DNA of 64,000 nucleotides, from positions 1,798,001-1,862,000 of the forward strand of contig JAWKUN010000002.1 in NCBI GenBank assembly GCA_041398565.1, read 5' to 3'. The notes below the pieces were generated by a model. The model was given only the letters and a program-made list of their open reading frames with translations, ran no database searches and was not told the DNA's origin. The stretch's first letter is position 1. Each line of letters begins with the position of its first letter. Positions 17,347 through 28,769 of the stretch are shown here, in pieces. The stretch comes from DATGPD01 sp041398565. GTDB taxonomy: Bacteria; Planctomycetota; UBA1135; UBA2386. A program made the position numbers and the translations under genes.

Positions 17347-20300
17347 CGCAACGGAGTTCCTCGTTGGCCGAGAATGGTAATGCCGTCGCCGGTCTCCAGG
17401 GCGACGACCCCGTCTTGGCTGGTCATGCGGTTCACCTGGACACCGGCCAGGCGGCGGCGCTGGGCCTCGGTGCCGCGTTGCAGGTCGAAGGTGTGCAGGT
17501 AGCTCTCGTTCTGGCCGATCACCCCGACCGCGACGAGCAGGAAGTCGCGCCCGAGGATCGGCTCGCCGACCGGGTTGGCGATGTCGCCGTCGGCCGCGAG
17601 GCTCGCCCGGAAGCTCGGCTTGCGCTCGGCGCCGAAGGCGCGACAGAGGACCGACCAATCGGAGCCGTTGAAGTTGGCGAGCACCAGCAGTGGCGGCGCT
17701 TCCATGTCCCGGTGCAGCGGTCGCGGGGTCGCGAGCGCGACCAAGGAGCCGCCGAGGCCACCCAGGTTTCCCACCGGACGCCCGGTCTTGCCGTCGAGCA
17801 GGGCGACCTGGCCGCCGCTGTGGGCGCCGGCTTCGTACACGGCGATGGTGTCGTCGTGGTGCCAGAGGTAGCCCAGCGCGCGGCGCGGGGTGCCACGCCA
17901 GTGCCAGCCCACGCCGCCGTCGCGCTGCAGGGCCACCAGGGTCGGCGGGCGGTCGGGACTCTCCGAGACGCCGTCGGCGGCGAGCACGACGAGGTCGTCG
18001 ACCACGAACAGATGGCTGAGGATGCGCATCAGTGCGCCCTGGACGGTGAAGCCGTCCGGCAGCTGCAACAGAGCGCGGACGCGGTCGGACAGCAGGCAGC
18101 GGTTCAACGCCTGGCCGGTGAGGGGGTCCATCTCCTCGAGCCAGACCCGCTTGGGGTCGTCGGGCTCTGGCCGGAGCGACCAGAGCCGACCGCCGGCGGC
18201 GGTGGGCGACAGGCTCGCCTCGCGACTGTCGAACACGCGCTCGAACATCACCGCGCCGGTCGTCGGCTCGAGGCCGACGACGCGGCCCCCGTCGCTGGCT
18301 CCGGCGTGCTCGCTGAACAGCTGCACCAGCCCCGCGTGCACGCCCAGGCTCTCGAACGCACGGTCGTCGCCGGCAGGGCGGCTCCACTCTTGGACGCCGT
18401 CGCGCAGGCGCAAGGCGCGCACCCGATCCTGCTCGACGACGACCACGCGGTCGCCGCACACCAGCAAAGGGGTCCCCGGGTTGAGGCGCGGACAGTCGAC
18501 GGTGAACAGGGGCGCCTCGATCTCCGCGGCTTCGCCCTGCAGCGCGTGCGCGCGCAGCACCGTGCCCCCTTCCCAGACGAAGAAGGGCACGAACGGCGGT
18601 GGCGAGAAACCCGGTACCACCTCGGCGCCGACCCACTGCAGGCGGTTGCCCGGCACCAGTGCTTGCAGCATCGCCAGCCGGTGGGTCGGCGGGGCCGCGA
18701 GCGGTGGAGGTGGCGTCGGCGGCACCAACGTCACGGGTGGGAGGTCGCGGTAGGCGGCGCCACCGTCCTTCGGCAGATCGGAGGGCACGTCGCCGAAGCT
18801 GGCCGCCAGGCGGTCGCGCAGAGCGGCCGCGAGCGGCGGGTTGCCGCGGCCGCGCGCTGCTTCCAGCAAGCGGCGGTGCAGGCTGGCGGCGATGCTGGCG
18901 CGCGCGCTTCCGTAGCGGAAGCACCGCACCGCCGCTTCGAGGTCGCCCTGCGCCAGCGCCAAGTCCATCAGGCTGCGCACGGCGCCGTTGGCGGCGTCGC
19001 TGTGCGGAAAGCGCTCGATGATGTCGGCGAGCGCCCGCGCGTCGCCGCTGGCCGAGGCCAACGCCAGGGCCGCGCGCTCCTCGATCGCCGCGTACACGCC
19101 GCGTCCGTGCCGGGCGAGCAGGCGATCGATGCGTGCGACGGCCACCTCGCGCGCGGCCCCGCCGTCGATGGCCACGTCGGGCCAGCGCTCGAGCAGGGTC
19201 TGCCAGGCCGCCAGCGACCGCTCTGCCGTCGTCTCGCGCTCGGCGATCTGCCAGCGCACGTAGGCTGCTGCCGGCAGCTCGCGACCCCCGTCGAAGCGCG
19301 CGACGCGATCGCCGAGGCGATCCTCGACCTTGGCCAACTCGGCGATCTGCGCGGCCGACCCGCGCACCAGCGCCAGGATACGTCGCTGTGCTTCGAGCCA
19401 GCGCTCGTCGTTGGGGGCGCCGTCGCGCGCCTGGCGCAGCTGGGCCAGCGCCCGCTCACCGTCGCGCTTGGCGATGCTGTCGGCACGCAGCAGCGACAGG
19501 TCGAAGAGCTGGTTGGCGAGCTGCGAGTACACCGCGCTGCCGCTGCCGATACCCAGCTTGGCACACGCGGCCAGGCCGCGGCGCAGGGCCTCGGCGGACC
19601 GTTCGGCCGTCGGCCCCTCGACGTTGTCGCCGGCCTGGGCGCGCAGCAAGTGTGCGAACTCGAGCGCCGCCAACGGATCGTCGGGTCGCTCGCGGTAGTC
19701 GCGCTCGGCCTGCTGCACCAGGAGCTCGAGGTCGTAGAAGACGTCGACTCCGCGGCGGTGCGCCGAGATCACCATGCCGTCGGTGACCACCAGGTTGCCG
19801 GTGAGTTCCGAACGCAGCAACGACGATGCAGTCGGGTCGGTGGTTCCACGGCTGTCGAAGACAGTGACTCCGGCGCCACGCGAATACCAGATCTTGCCGT
19901 CGACGACAGCGCCGCGCGGCGGTCGGTCGAGGATGGGATCGATGCCCAGACTCTCGCGCGAGCGCACGAGCCGCACGGTCGGCTGCAGCGACGCGCGGCT
20001 CGAGTGGGCCTTGATGGCCAGGACACCGACACCGCTGACGATGAACTCGTCGTCGATGGCCCCGAGCAGCCACTGTAGGTGATTGTTCTCGTCGCCGAAG
20101 CGCGCCAGGTAGTGCTGGCGCCAGAGCACGCGGCCGGTGTCAGCGTCGAGTCCCAGGATGTACTCGGAGTCGAGAGGTGTGCAGGCCACGACGCCGTCCG
20201 CCAGCAGCACCGGGTTGTTGGCGAAGTACACCGCGCGCTCCTCTTGGTGGGTGAGGCGCGTGGGCGGCATGCGCGTCACCTCGTACGCCGACACCCAGCG

Positions 20301-21758
20301 CAGGCTGCCGTCGGCCTGGTTGGCGGCGAAGCAGACGCCGAGGTTGGTGGTGCCGTAGATCACTCCGCCTTCGATGGCGAGCGGCGACGCTGCGAACTCG
20401 AGGCGGGCGTTGCCGAACATGTTGACCTCGAGCTGGCTGCTGCAGATGAGACGATGCCACCGCGGCTCGCCGGTCTTGAGGTCGTAGGCGGCGAGGTAGA
20501 AGGCGATCGAACCAGCCTGGTCGTGCGACGACACGTACACCGTGTCGCCGTCGATCAAGGGCGGGCCGCAGGCGAGATGGCGGTCGAAGCGTCGGGTGAT
20601 CGGCCCGCCCTTGGTGTCGTAGTGCGACCAGAGCTGCTTGCCCGTCAGGCGATCGAAGGCCGCCAGCCGTCGGACCGGGATCTTCAGCATCACGTCGAAG
20701 GCCCGCACGCGGGCGTTCTCGCCCTCGCTCGGCACCAGGAGCGAGGCGACGACGACGTCGTCGCTGACCGCCGGAGCCAGCACGGTGTTGGGGTTGAGCT
20801 GGCCGCCGTACTCGCCGCGATTCTCGGCTTCGCGAAGGAAGGCGCTCTCGGCCTCCCACAAGGGCACGCGCGAGAAGGGATCGAGCGCGACCACGCGCTC
20901 GCCATCCGAGACGTACAGCCCGTACGCCCCCCCGACTACGTGGATCGCGTACTCGTTGGCGTCGAAGCCGTAGGGCTCAATGGCGAGCTGGTTGCGCAGA
21001 CGGATGCGGCCCTTGGGCGGCGAGAAGGGGCGCCGCGCGAACCCGTAGTGGTCGTTCCAGTGCTGCGTGGCGGCTGCGTCGGGCAGGCTGACCTCGGCAG
21101 CGGCGACGAGCGCCCGGATCGGTTCCGGGAGGTCGAGCGCGAGACGCTGCCCCTCGGTGAGCCCGCGGCCGAGCTGCAGGTAGGCGAGGATGCGCGCGTA
21201 GCTCGGGTCGGAAGCGTTGGTGGCATCGCGGGCGGCCAGCGCGTGCCGCACGACGGAAGCCGCGTCGCCTCGCTCGAGCGCCAGAGCCGCCAGGCGCAGG
21301 CGCGCCTTGCGGCCGGCAGTCGAGGTGGGGAAGGCGTCGGCCAGGGCCTCGAGCTCGTTCGGCTTGTTGCCGGCGAAAGCCGAGTGCACCAGTCCGCCCG
21401 CCTCGCGCGCCGCCAGGCGTTCGTAGGCGGCCAAGCCGTCCGGCGGTAGGTCGCGCAGGGTCTGGATGACCGCGGCGCGCTCGCCGAGGTAGCGATCGAC
21501 CCCGTCGAGCACGGGGATCACCCCTTGGCGCCGGCCGACGAGGAGGGCGTGCAAGCGCTCGACTGCCTCGGAGTACTTGCCCTGCTGGATCTCGTCGCGC
21601 GCCTTGCGCCACTCGAAGATGTCGTCCTGCGAGCGCGGCAAGCTGAACAGGCCCGTGGTCTGGAACGAGTCGTCCTGGGCGCCTACCGCGGCTGCGAGCA
21701 CGGTCGCTGCCAAGGTGCGCCACATGCGCCGGCACCACGATGCTGTCGCTGTCGTCAT
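17343..21758 (-). CDS. Very large secreted PQQ-like propeller / TPR protein
   Basis: The 1471-residue product starts with a signal peptide (MTTATAS..., ending AVGAQ) and a TPR-like helical part (about 40-220). A first beta-propeller of PQQ/WD40-like blades follows (about 300-720; e.g. GLDADTGRVLWRQHY, LKTGEPRWHRL), then a second helical stretch (about 780-1080) and a second propeller at the C-terminus (VALQRDGGVGWHWRG, LLDGKTGRPVGNLGG). ATG 21758 is preceded by GGAG 7 bases upstream, which decides the start; ATG 21725 is an alternative within the signal peptide. The gene lies 134 bases after the VWA gene, the one sizeable gap in the cluster, and is coupled to the toroid gene. Likely a periplasmic platform; no ligand can be named. 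Confidence 0.92.
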   Translation of the reverse strand: MTTATASWCRRMWRTLAATVLAAAVGAQDDSFQTTGLFSLPRSQDDIFEWRKARDEIQQGKYSEAVERLHALLVGRRQGVIPVLDGVDRYLGERAAVIQTLRDLPPDGLAAYERLAAREAGGLVHSAFAGNKPNELEALADAFPTSTAGRKARLRLAALALERGDAASVVRHALAARDATNASDPSYARILAYLQLGRGLTEGQRLALDLPEPIRALVAAAEVSLPDAAATQHWNDHYGFARRPFSPPKGRIRLRNQLAIEPYGFDANEYAIHVVGGAYGLYVSDGERVVALDPFSRVPLWEAESAFLREAENRGEYGGQLNPNTVLAPAVSDDVVVASLLVPSEGENARVRAFDVMLKIPVRRLAAFDRLTGKQLWSHYDTKGGPITRRFDRHLACGPPLIDGDTVYVSSHDQAGSIAFYLAAYDLKTGEPRWHRLICSSQLEVNMFGNARLEFAASPLAIEGGVIYGTTNLGVCFAANQADGSLRWVSAYEVTRMPPTRLTHQEERAVYFANNPVLLADGVVACTPLDSEYILGLDADTGRVLWRQHYLARFGDENNHLQWLLGAIDDEFIVSGVGVLAIKAHSSRASLQPTVRLVRSRESLGIDPILDRPPRGAVVDGKIWYSRGAGVTVFDSRGTTDPTASSLLRSELTGNLVVTDGMVISAHRRGVDVFYDLELLVQQAERDYRERPDDPLAALEFAHLLRAQAGDNVEGPTAERSAEALRRGLAACAKLGIGSGSAVYSQLANQLFDLSLLRADSIAKRDGERALAQLRQARDGAPNDERWLEAQRRILALVRGSAAQIAELAKVEDRLGDRVARFDGGRELPAAAYVRWQIAERETTAERSLAAWQTLLERWPDVAIDGGAAREVAVARIDRLLARHGRGVYAAIEERAALALASASGDARALADIIERFPHSDAANGAVRSLMDLALAQGDLEAAVRCFRYGSARASIAASLHRRLLEAARGRGNPPLAAALRDRLAASFGDVPSDLPKDGGAAYRDLPPVTLVPPTPPPPLAAPPTHRLAMLQALVPGNRLQWVGAEVVPGFSPPPFVPFFVWEGGTVLRAHALQGEAAEIEAPLFTVDCPRLNPGTPLLVCGDRVVVVEQDRVRALRLRDGVQEWSRPAGDDRAFESLGVHAGLVQLFSEHAGASDGGRVVGLEPTTGAVMFERVFDSREASLSPTAAGGRLWSLRPEPDDPKRVWLEEMDPLTGQALNRCLLSDRVRALLQLPDGFTVQGALMRILSHLFVVDDLVVLAADGVSESPDRPPTLVALQRDGGVGWHWRGTPRRALGYLWHHDDTIAVYEAGAHSGGQVALLDGKTGRPVGNLGGLGGSLVALATPRPLHRDMEAPPLLVLANFNGSDWSVLCRAFGAERKPSFRASLAADGDIANPVGEPILGRDFLLVAVGVIGQNESYLHTFDLQRGTEAQRRRLAGVQVNRMTSQDGVVALETGDGITILGQRGTPLR

Positions 21759-21892
21759 GTTCACTCCAACATACCGAAGGCGGCGCGGCCGGGGCCGGAC
21801 CGGAGGGCGGCCGAACCGTCGGTCCCACTCGATGGTCCCGGCATCGACCCTTTTGCCGCGTTGGGCAAGCGAATCTCCGCCCATCGCCATCC

Positions 21893-24301
21893 TCACACCA
21901 GCCGGACGCGCTTGCGCAGGATCCACTCCGCGGTCAACAGGAGCAGCACGATGACGAACGTCCACCACGTGTCCCAGAGCGGTCTGGTGGTTCGGTCGAC
22001 CTCGGTCTCGTAGGGCCGGCGATCCTTGAACGCGTCGATCAGACGCTGGGTGTCGCCGAGGAAGGTGTAGAAGCCGTCCTTGCTGGCGGCTGCGACCTGT
22101 TCGAGGGTGTCGCGGTCTTGGCTGCTGCGGGCCAGCTCGACGTCGGGAATCTTGACCAGCACGTCTTCGCGCGCCAGCATCTGGCCGTCGGGGTTGTCGT
22201 TCTCGAACACGAGCACGCTGACCACGCCTGGATCTTGCAGGGTGAAGCGACCCTCGAACTCGCCGTTCTCACCCGGTGCCGTGGCCTGCAGCGTGCGTCG
22301 CTCCGGTTGGCCGTCGGCGCGCCGGAAGAACACCGCCTGTTCGTTGGCGCGCCGAGGTGCCAGCTCGGCGTCGAGGAGGCGTAGCTGCACGCGCACCTGG
22401 TCGCCGGTGTCGACGATGACCTTGTCGAGGCGCAGCTCGACGCGGTCGTCGCGCCGTCGCAAGCGGCCGCCGGCGAGGTGGCGCACCACGTTGCGCCAGA
22501 ACACGTCCTGGTACTTCTCGCCGTAGATGTAGCGCCAGCGCCACGTCTCGTCGGTAGCCAGGAACATGGTGCGCCCGCGCGGCACTTCGCCGAGGGTGAG
22601 GATCGGACGCTTGCCGAAGCGGTTCTGGTCGCGCGGGTGGCGCAGCAACACCGTCGAGCCCGCCTTGGCCTGCTGCACCGGATAGTACGAGACCAGCGGC
22701 GGCAAGCCGGTGCGCCACAGCTGCTCGTTGCGCTCGGGCTCGCGCATCAGCAGGACGATGTCGTGCGGCACGGCCGGGTTCTCGAGTTCGGGAACGAAGT
22801 CCGTCCACTCCGCTTCGCTGACGCGGTCCGGCTCCTCGAGGACCACCGGCAGCAAGTCTTCCAGCGGCGTACCGCGGTAGCGATCCGGCATCGCCTGCTC
22901 GCCCCACAGCACGCCGAGCCCGCCGCCGTGCTCGACGAAACGGGTGAGCAACTCCAGCCACTGCTGTCGGCGGTCCTCGGTCGGCGCCAGTTGCTCGGGC
23001 AGGATGTCGCCCAGCAGGATCACGTGGTACGCGAACAGCTCTTCCTTGGTGCGCGGGATCTCGCGCAGCGGCTCCAGCTGCGGGCTGTGCTCCTGCACGA
23101 AGTCGCGGCTGGCGTCGCACAGGTACACCTGAGCCTCGATGCTCTCGTCGACCCGCAACAGAGCGTTCTTCAGGTAGCGGTACTCCCAGCGCGGCTTGCT
23201 GTCGACGTAGAGCACGCGGACACGCTCGTCGGAGACGCGTAGGAAGCGTGTGTCGACGTTGTCGTCCGCCGTCGTCTCCTCGGGCAGAGCGGTCACCTCG
23301 AAGCGCAGCGTCCAGTCACCGGCCTCGTCGAAGGCGTGGTAGAGCCGCACCTTCTGCGGTTCGCCGTCGCCCAGCAGCGTGGTGGCGGCGGTCTCCAGCG
23401 GCTGCTTGGCTCCGCCCGCGCGCTCGCCGAACATGGTCACGGTCACCGCTCGGCCGTCGAGACCCTCGGCGGCGACCGTCACGTCGAAGGCGACCTCTTC
23501 CAGGCGCAGCGCCTCGCGTGGGCCAGGCGGCCCGGTGAGACGGATGTTGCGTGGCGGCGAGGGGTCGCCGACGCCGACCGCGTAGATGGGCAGGTCGTTG
23601 CTCCGGTACTTGGCCGCGACCTCGACCGGCGACAGTCCCGTGTTGTTGCGTCCGTCGGACACCAGGATCACGGCGTCGAGGTTGGTGGCACCGGACGCGC
23701 CGAGGTGGAGGTCGAGAGCGTCGCCGATGGGGGAGCGCGCGCCCCGGGCCGACAGCTCGTCGAAGCTGCCGATCGGGTGCGGCTTGCGCACGAAGCGGAA
23801 CAGCCGCACGTCGTGGTTCTTCTCGAGCTGCTCGATGAGGCCGCCCGGTTTGGCCAGGACCTTGCCGACCAGCTCGGCGCGGGTGCGGGCGCCGATGTCG
23901 GTCTCGCCGGCGGCCTTGGCCATCGCCGCGTGCTGCGCCTGGTCGGGATAGGTGTCGCGCCGGGACATGCTGGCGCTGTCGTCGACGAGCACGTGGATCT
24001 GGGTGCGCACCGTGCTGTAGCGCACTTGCTCGTAGGCTGGCTGGAACAGCGCCAGGAGGCAGGCCGCGACGGCGAGCCCGCGCAGGAGCGAGAGGGCGAT
24101 GCGGTACGGGCGTTCGAGGCGGGCGAGCCCACCGTAGCACCACCAGGCGAAGGCGACGACCGCCGGCAGCAGGACGAGGCCGACGATCCACAGCTCGGGC
24201 AGCGCCAAGAAGCGGAAGGTCTCCTCCGTGTACACCCCGCTCGGGGCGGCACCGCCGGCGGCTGGTGCGGGGTCTTGCAGCGACGCGAGGACGGCGATCA
24301 T
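21893..24301 (-). CDS. Membrane protein with von Willebrand A and GATase1-like domains
   Basis: The 802-residue product has two N-terminal membrane helices (about 33-55 and 65-85). A VWA-like domain follows with the metal-site motif DDSASMS (about 108) and LVSDGRNN. Next come an Ig-like beta region, a class I glutamine-amidotransferase-like region (FAYHVILLGDILPEQL, FVEHGGGLGVLWG) without a clear catalytic Cys, another beta domain, and a final membrane helix (WWTFVIVLLLLTAEWIL). This arrangement is typical of VWA proteins encoded next to BatA-like genes. ATG 24301 lies 4 bases after the preceding stop. It probably sits in the inner membrane with the VWA part outside; partner and substrate are unknown. 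Confidence 0.9.
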   Translation of the reverse strand: MIAVLASLQDPAPAAGGAAPSGVYTEETFRFLALPELWIVGLVLLPAVVAFAWWCYGGLARLERPYRIALSLLRGLAVAACLLALFQPAYEQVRYSTVRTQIHVLVDDSASMSRRDTYPDQAQHAAMAKAAGETDIGARTRAELVGKVLAKPGGLIEQLEKNHDVRLFRFVRKPHPIGSFDELSARGARSPIGDALDLHLGASGATNLDAVILVSDGRNNTGLSPVEVAAKYRSNDLPIYAVGVGDPSPPRNIRLTGPPGPREALRLEEVAFDVTVAAEGLDGRAVTVTMFGERAGGAKQPLETAATTLLGDGEPQKVRLYHAFDEAGDWTLRFEVTALPEETTADDNVDTRFLRVSDERVRVLYVDSKPRWEYRYLKNALLRVDESIEAQVYLCDASRDFVQEHSPQLEPLREIPRTKEELFAYHVILLGDILPEQLAPTEDRRQQWLELLTRFVEHGGGLGVLWGEQAMPDRYRGTPLEDLLPVVLEEPDRVSEAEWTDFVPELENPAVPHDIVLLMREPERNEQLWRTGLPPLVSYYPVQQAKAGSTVLLRHPRDQNRFGKRPILTLGEVPRGRTMFLATDETWRWRYIYGEKYQDVFWRNVVRHLAGGRLRRRDDRVELRLDKVIVDTGDQVRVQLRLLDAELAPRRANEQAVFFRRADGQPERRTLQATAPGENGEFEGRFTLQDPGVVSVLVFENDNPDGQMLAREDVLVKIPDVELARSSQDRDTLEQVAAASKDGFYTFLGDTQRLIDAFKDRRPYETEVDRTTRPLWDTWWTFVIVLLLLTAEWILRKRVRLV

Positions 24302-24305
24302 GCGT

Positions 24306-26615
24306 TCACCCGCGGCGTGTGCTCACGAAGCGCGCCAGCGCCGCCTCGCCCACCAGGAAGATCAGAGTCATGAGGAGAAGCGAAGGACCGAGCTCGCTAC
24401 GGCCGGACTCGATCGCGGCGCTGCCGTCGGCGGGAAGCTCGCGCAGGACCCGCTCGACGCCGAGCTTCTCGCGCACCACCGCGGGCGCGACGTACTCGAG
24501 CACGCCTTCGGTCGGGTCGACGTTCACCGCGAAGGGGATCTGTCGGGGGGTCAGCACGCCGTCGCGCTCCACCTGCATGTCGGCGATGTAGACCCCGGCG
24601 TAGGCCGTGTCCCGGCACGGCGGCAGGCCGTAGCGGCCGCCGGGGAGCGGCACCGGATCGTCACCGATGGGCACGCGCATCGCACCCGCACGCTCGCTGG
24701 TCAGGTAGGCCACGTCGCGGGGCTTGTGCTCGAGCGGGGCGGTCAACACGCCGCCGACGTCGACGTTGTAGGGGTTGGTCGACGGGACCGTCAGCCAGCG
24801 CGCCAAGGGGTGCAGCAGCGGAAAGGAGATCAACGGGTAGTGCAGATCGTTCCAGCGGTCGGGCCGCCGGCTGAGACTCGTCGTGAGGACGGCGACCTTG
24901 CCTTGTCCGAATGCGCTGACCACCAGCAGCGGCGACTGCTGGGGGTCGCGCAGGCGAGCGAGCACGCGCGCGTCCTTGGTGAGGCTGTCGGGTTCCGACG
25001 CGACGAAGCGCCACACGGGAATCTGCTGCGCCACCTCGCGCAGCTCCTTGGAGAAGTCGGTGAGCACCGGATGGTCGACTTCGACCAGCTCGGCGTTGTA
25101 GGCCTCGCGGCTGAGCGGCGCGAAGCCGCGGGCCGCACCGAGCTGCAGCGGCAGCGGGCCGCTGCCGCCGGCGTAGAGCTGGGCATTGTAGGCGTCCGGC
25201 TTGACGTGGCTGCCCAACAGGATCAGCAGCGAGGTGCCCGCTTGCATCGCCGCCTTCAGCTTCTCGGCCACTTCCGGCGGCACGCTCTCGACGTTGCACA
25301 GGGCGACGAGGTCGTAGGCCTCGAGCGGCTCGTTGCCCGACCAGAACTGCAAGGTGTCGATGGTGCGGATTTGGAACGGGGTCAGCTCGGGCGGGCCCTC
25401 GCCGCCGGTGGGATCGAGGGTCATGCGCAGGTGCGAGGCCTCTTGCAAGGCCTCGTCCCGCTCGTCGGAACCTTCGACGAGCAGGACGCGTACCCGGTCA
25501 CGCGCCGGCACCACGAGCCAACGCGCGTCGTCGGCCTCGAGGCCGTCGGCTTCGATCGAGGCTTTGAGGGTGCGCAAGCCGACCTCGCGGAAGGTCACCG
25601 GGAACTCGGCGGCCTTCTCGCCGCCGGCCTCGACCTCGATCTGCTGGCGCACCGGCGCGCTGCCGTCGATCTCGAGGGTCACTTGTACGATGTGGCTGGC
25701 CTCGCTGCGGTTCTGCAGGCCGACGGACACCGGCACGGGCACCTTGGCGACGACCAAGGGGTCGCGCAATGCCAAGTCGGTGACCTGCAGGTTGTCGATG
25801 CGCCCGCCGTCGCCGGTGGGACCGACGTCGAAGAAGGTGACCTCGGCGCGCTGCTTGATGTGGTCGAGCACGTCGCGGGTGGTGTCGGCGAACGCCGCGG
25901 CTCCGGGCGGTGTCCCTTCAGGAGGCGACGCTTCGGGAGCCTCCACCGGGGGCTCGGCGCCGGGTGGTGCTTGACGCGAGGTGCCGACCCCGAGTGCGCG
26001 CGCCTGCATGTCGGTGAACACGTACAGACGGTATTCGGGGTCGGTGCCGGTCTCGACCAGCTCGGCAGCTGCGCGCAGGGCCGGCAGCAGATCGCCGTTC
26101 GCGTCGTGCGGCTGCGCCAGCGCCGAGAGCTGGGTCTTGGCGCGGGCGATGTTCAGGTCGTCGACCACCGGCGTCGTCACACGCACCCCGCCGACCACGA
26201 TCGACACCTTGTGACCGCTCTTGCCGGCCACCCGATCCAGCAGGTGGCTGGCCAGCGTCTTCGCCTGTGCGAAGGGGCTCGCGGCACCGGCCGGCTCGAC
26301 GCCCATGCTGTAGCTGGCGTCGAGCACCAGGATGTGGTGCGCGGTGCTGCCGAGACCGACCAGGGCCTGCGCGCTCTTCAGCAGCGGCCGCGCCAGCGCC
26401 AGCGCCAGCAGGATGGGAATCAGGCACCGCAGCAGCAGCAGCAGCAGGTTCTCGGCGCGCACGCGGCGGCGGTGCTTCTTGTAGGCCGCCAGGAGGAACT
26501 CCATGGCTGCCCACTTGCGCCGCCGGAAGCGCTGCCTGTTGAGCAGATGGATGACGAGGGGAACGAGGAACGCCAGCGTTCCGAACGCCAGGGCCGCGTG
26601 GGTGAACGTGAGCAC
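24306..26615 (-). CDS. BatA-like VWA membrane protein
   Basis: The N-terminus is the BatA signature: a first helix ending PLVIHLLNRQRFRRRKW, a basic linker and a second helix (NLLLLLLRCLIPILLALALA). A VWA domain follows with the MIDAS sequence DASYSMG near residue 92. A beta-sandwich (about 300-400) and a GATase1-like segment (YDLVALCNVESVPPEV, SLLILLGSHV) come next, then a long C-terminal part and one last helix (LLLMTLIFLVGEAALARFV). Total length 769 residues, with the GATase-like extension that is common in planctomycete homologues. It lies 9 bases downstream of the DUF58 gene and 4 bases upstream of the second VWA gene. Confidence 0.92.
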   Translation of the reverse strand: MLTFTHAALAFGTLAFLVPLVIHLLNRQRFRRRKWAAMEFLLAAYKKHRRRVRAENLLLLLLRCLIPILLALALARPLLKSAQALVGLGSTAHHILVLDASYSMGVEPAGAASPFAQAKTLASHLLDRVAGKSGHKVSIVVGGVRVTTPVVDDLNIARAKTQLSALAQPHDANGDLLPALRAAAELVETGTDPEYRLYVFTDMQARALGVGTSRQAPPGAEPPVEAPEASPPEGTPPGAAAFADTTRDVLDHIKQRAEVTFFDVGPTGDGGRIDNLQVTDLALRDPLVVAKVPVPVSVGLQNRSEASHIVQVTLEIDGSAPVRQQIEVEAGGEKAAEFPVTFREVGLRTLKASIEADGLEADDARWLVVPARDRVRVLLVEGSDERDEALQEASHLRMTLDPTGGEGPPELTPFQIRTIDTLQFWSGNEPLEAYDLVALCNVESVPPEVAEKLKAAMQAGTSLLILLGSHVKPDAYNAQLYAGGSGPLPLQLGAARGFAPLSREAYNAELVEVDHPVLTDFSKELREVAQQIPVWRFVASEPDSLTKDARVLARLRDPQQSPLLVVSAFGQGKVAVLTTSLSRRPDRWNDLHYPLISFPLLHPLARWLTVPSTNPYNVDVGGVLTAPLEHKPRDVAYLTSERAGAMRVPIGDDPVPLPGGRYGLPPCRDTAYAGVYIADMQVERDGVLTPRQIPFAVNVDPTEGVLEYVAPAVVREKLGVERVLRELPADGSAAIESGRSELGPSLLLMTLIFLVGEAALARFVSTRRG

Positions 26616-26624
26616 GGTGTCTCG

Positions 26625-27533
26625 CTACTTGCGTCGCTTGGCGCGCGAGGCGCGCAGGGCGAGATACGACGACAGCACGACGTCGAGGGATTGGTTGGTC
26701 AGGACGCGCACGTAGTCGATGCGTTGCGCCAGACAGCCTCGCCGGACCTTCTCCTGGAAGCCGTTGATCTCCTGCAGGTAGGCGTCGCGCAGCGCCTTGG
26801 GGTCGACGAGCAGTTCCGGCATCGCCTCGAGCCCTTCGAACATCGTCATGCGTTCGAACGGGAACTCCACCTCGTCGCGGTCGAGGACGTGGAACACCAC
26901 GACCTCGTGCCCGCGCTGCGCCAGAGCGCGCAAGCCGAGCAGCACCTGGGCCGGATCGTCGAACAGGTCGGAGAAGACCACGACCATGCCACGGCGACGT
27001 AGCTCGCTCGCCAGCTCGGGCAGGACGGTGCCGATCCGGGTCTGCGCGGCGGGCTTGGCCTCGGCCAGGCTGGAGTAGATGTTGGCGAGGTTGGCGCGGG
27101 TGTTGCTCGCCGGGACCTGCCGCGCGACCTTCTCGTCGAACAGCGTCAAGCCGACGGCGTCGGACTGCTGTTGGATCAGGTAGGCGAGCGACGCCAGCGC
27201 TGTGGCCGCGTAGTCGAACTTCGACATGCCGCCGTCGAAGCCGTAGGCCATCGACTCGCTCTGGTCGAGGAAGAGATGCGCGCGCAGGTTGGTCTCTTCC
27301 TCGAACTCCTTGATGTAGATGCGGTCGGACTTGGCGAAGATCTTCCAGTCGATGTAGCGGATGTCGTCGCCCGGTACGTATTCGCGGTGCTGGGCGAACT
27401 CGACCGAGAAGCCGCGGTACGGCGACTTGTGCATCCCCGAGACGAAACCTTCGACCACGAGCCGCGCGCGCAGCTCGAGCTTGTCGATCTTGGCCAGGAC
27501 CTTGGGGTCGAGATGCTTGGTGGGGGTCTCCAT
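26625..27533 (-). CDS. DUF58 domain protein (MoxR partner)
   Basis: The 302-residue product has the DUF58 hallmark near its N-terminus, GFVSGMHKSPYRG and EFAQHREYVPGDDIRYIDW, and then a VWA-like fold with LFLDQSESMAYG. DUF58 proteins are encoded next to MoxR ATPases in many phyla and are thought to be among their clients. ATG 27533 is preferred because GGAGG precedes it by 5 bases; a GTG at 27551 in the same frame would add six residues. The gene follows moxR by 55 bases. No membrane helix is visible, so it is probably cytoplasmic or peripheral. Confidence 0.94.
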   Translation of the reverse strand: METPTKHLDPKVLAKIDKLELRARLVVEGFVSGMHKSPYRGFSVEFAQHREYVPGDDIRYIDWKIFAKSDRIYIKEFEEETNLRAHLFLDQSESMAYGFDGGMSKFDYAATALASLAYLIQQQSDAVGLTLFDEKVARQVPASNTRANLANIYSSLAEAKPAAQTRIGTVLPELASELRRRGMVVVFSDLFDDPAQVLLGLRALAQRGHEVVVFHVLDRDEVEFPFERMTMFEGLEAMPELLVDPKALRDAYLQEINGFQEKVRRGCLAQRIDYVRVLTNQSLDVVLSSYLALRASRAKRRK

Positions 27534-27588
27534 GCCGTCCTCCGCCGTCACTTGACTCCGTTCCGATACGCGCCGGTGTGGCGCATGC

Positions 27589-28647
<1,059 letters not shown>

Positions 28648-28736
28648 GCGGGTGCGTTACGAAAGTCGCCGGCGGGATGCCGGTCCTAGCCTAGTTGATG
28701 GTGCGGGTTTCGGCATCGCCGAGCGGGACGAATGCC

Positions 28737-28769
28737 CGATGGGCGACGACCTCGGTCGACCGCCCATCG
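28737..28769 (-). other. Extended hairpin upstream of moxR
   Basis: A 9-bp perfect outer stem (CGATGGGCG / CGCCCATCG) encloses a 5-bp inner stem (CGACC / GGTCG) with a small internal loop and a TC turn. It lies between the stop of the small membrane protein (28901) and moxR (28647). It could terminate the former or be part of the moxR leader. Confidence 0.5.

Noticed and set aside
17364..20078. A 904-residue frame on the plus strand
   Set aside because: Antisense to the large propeller gene; same shadow composition.
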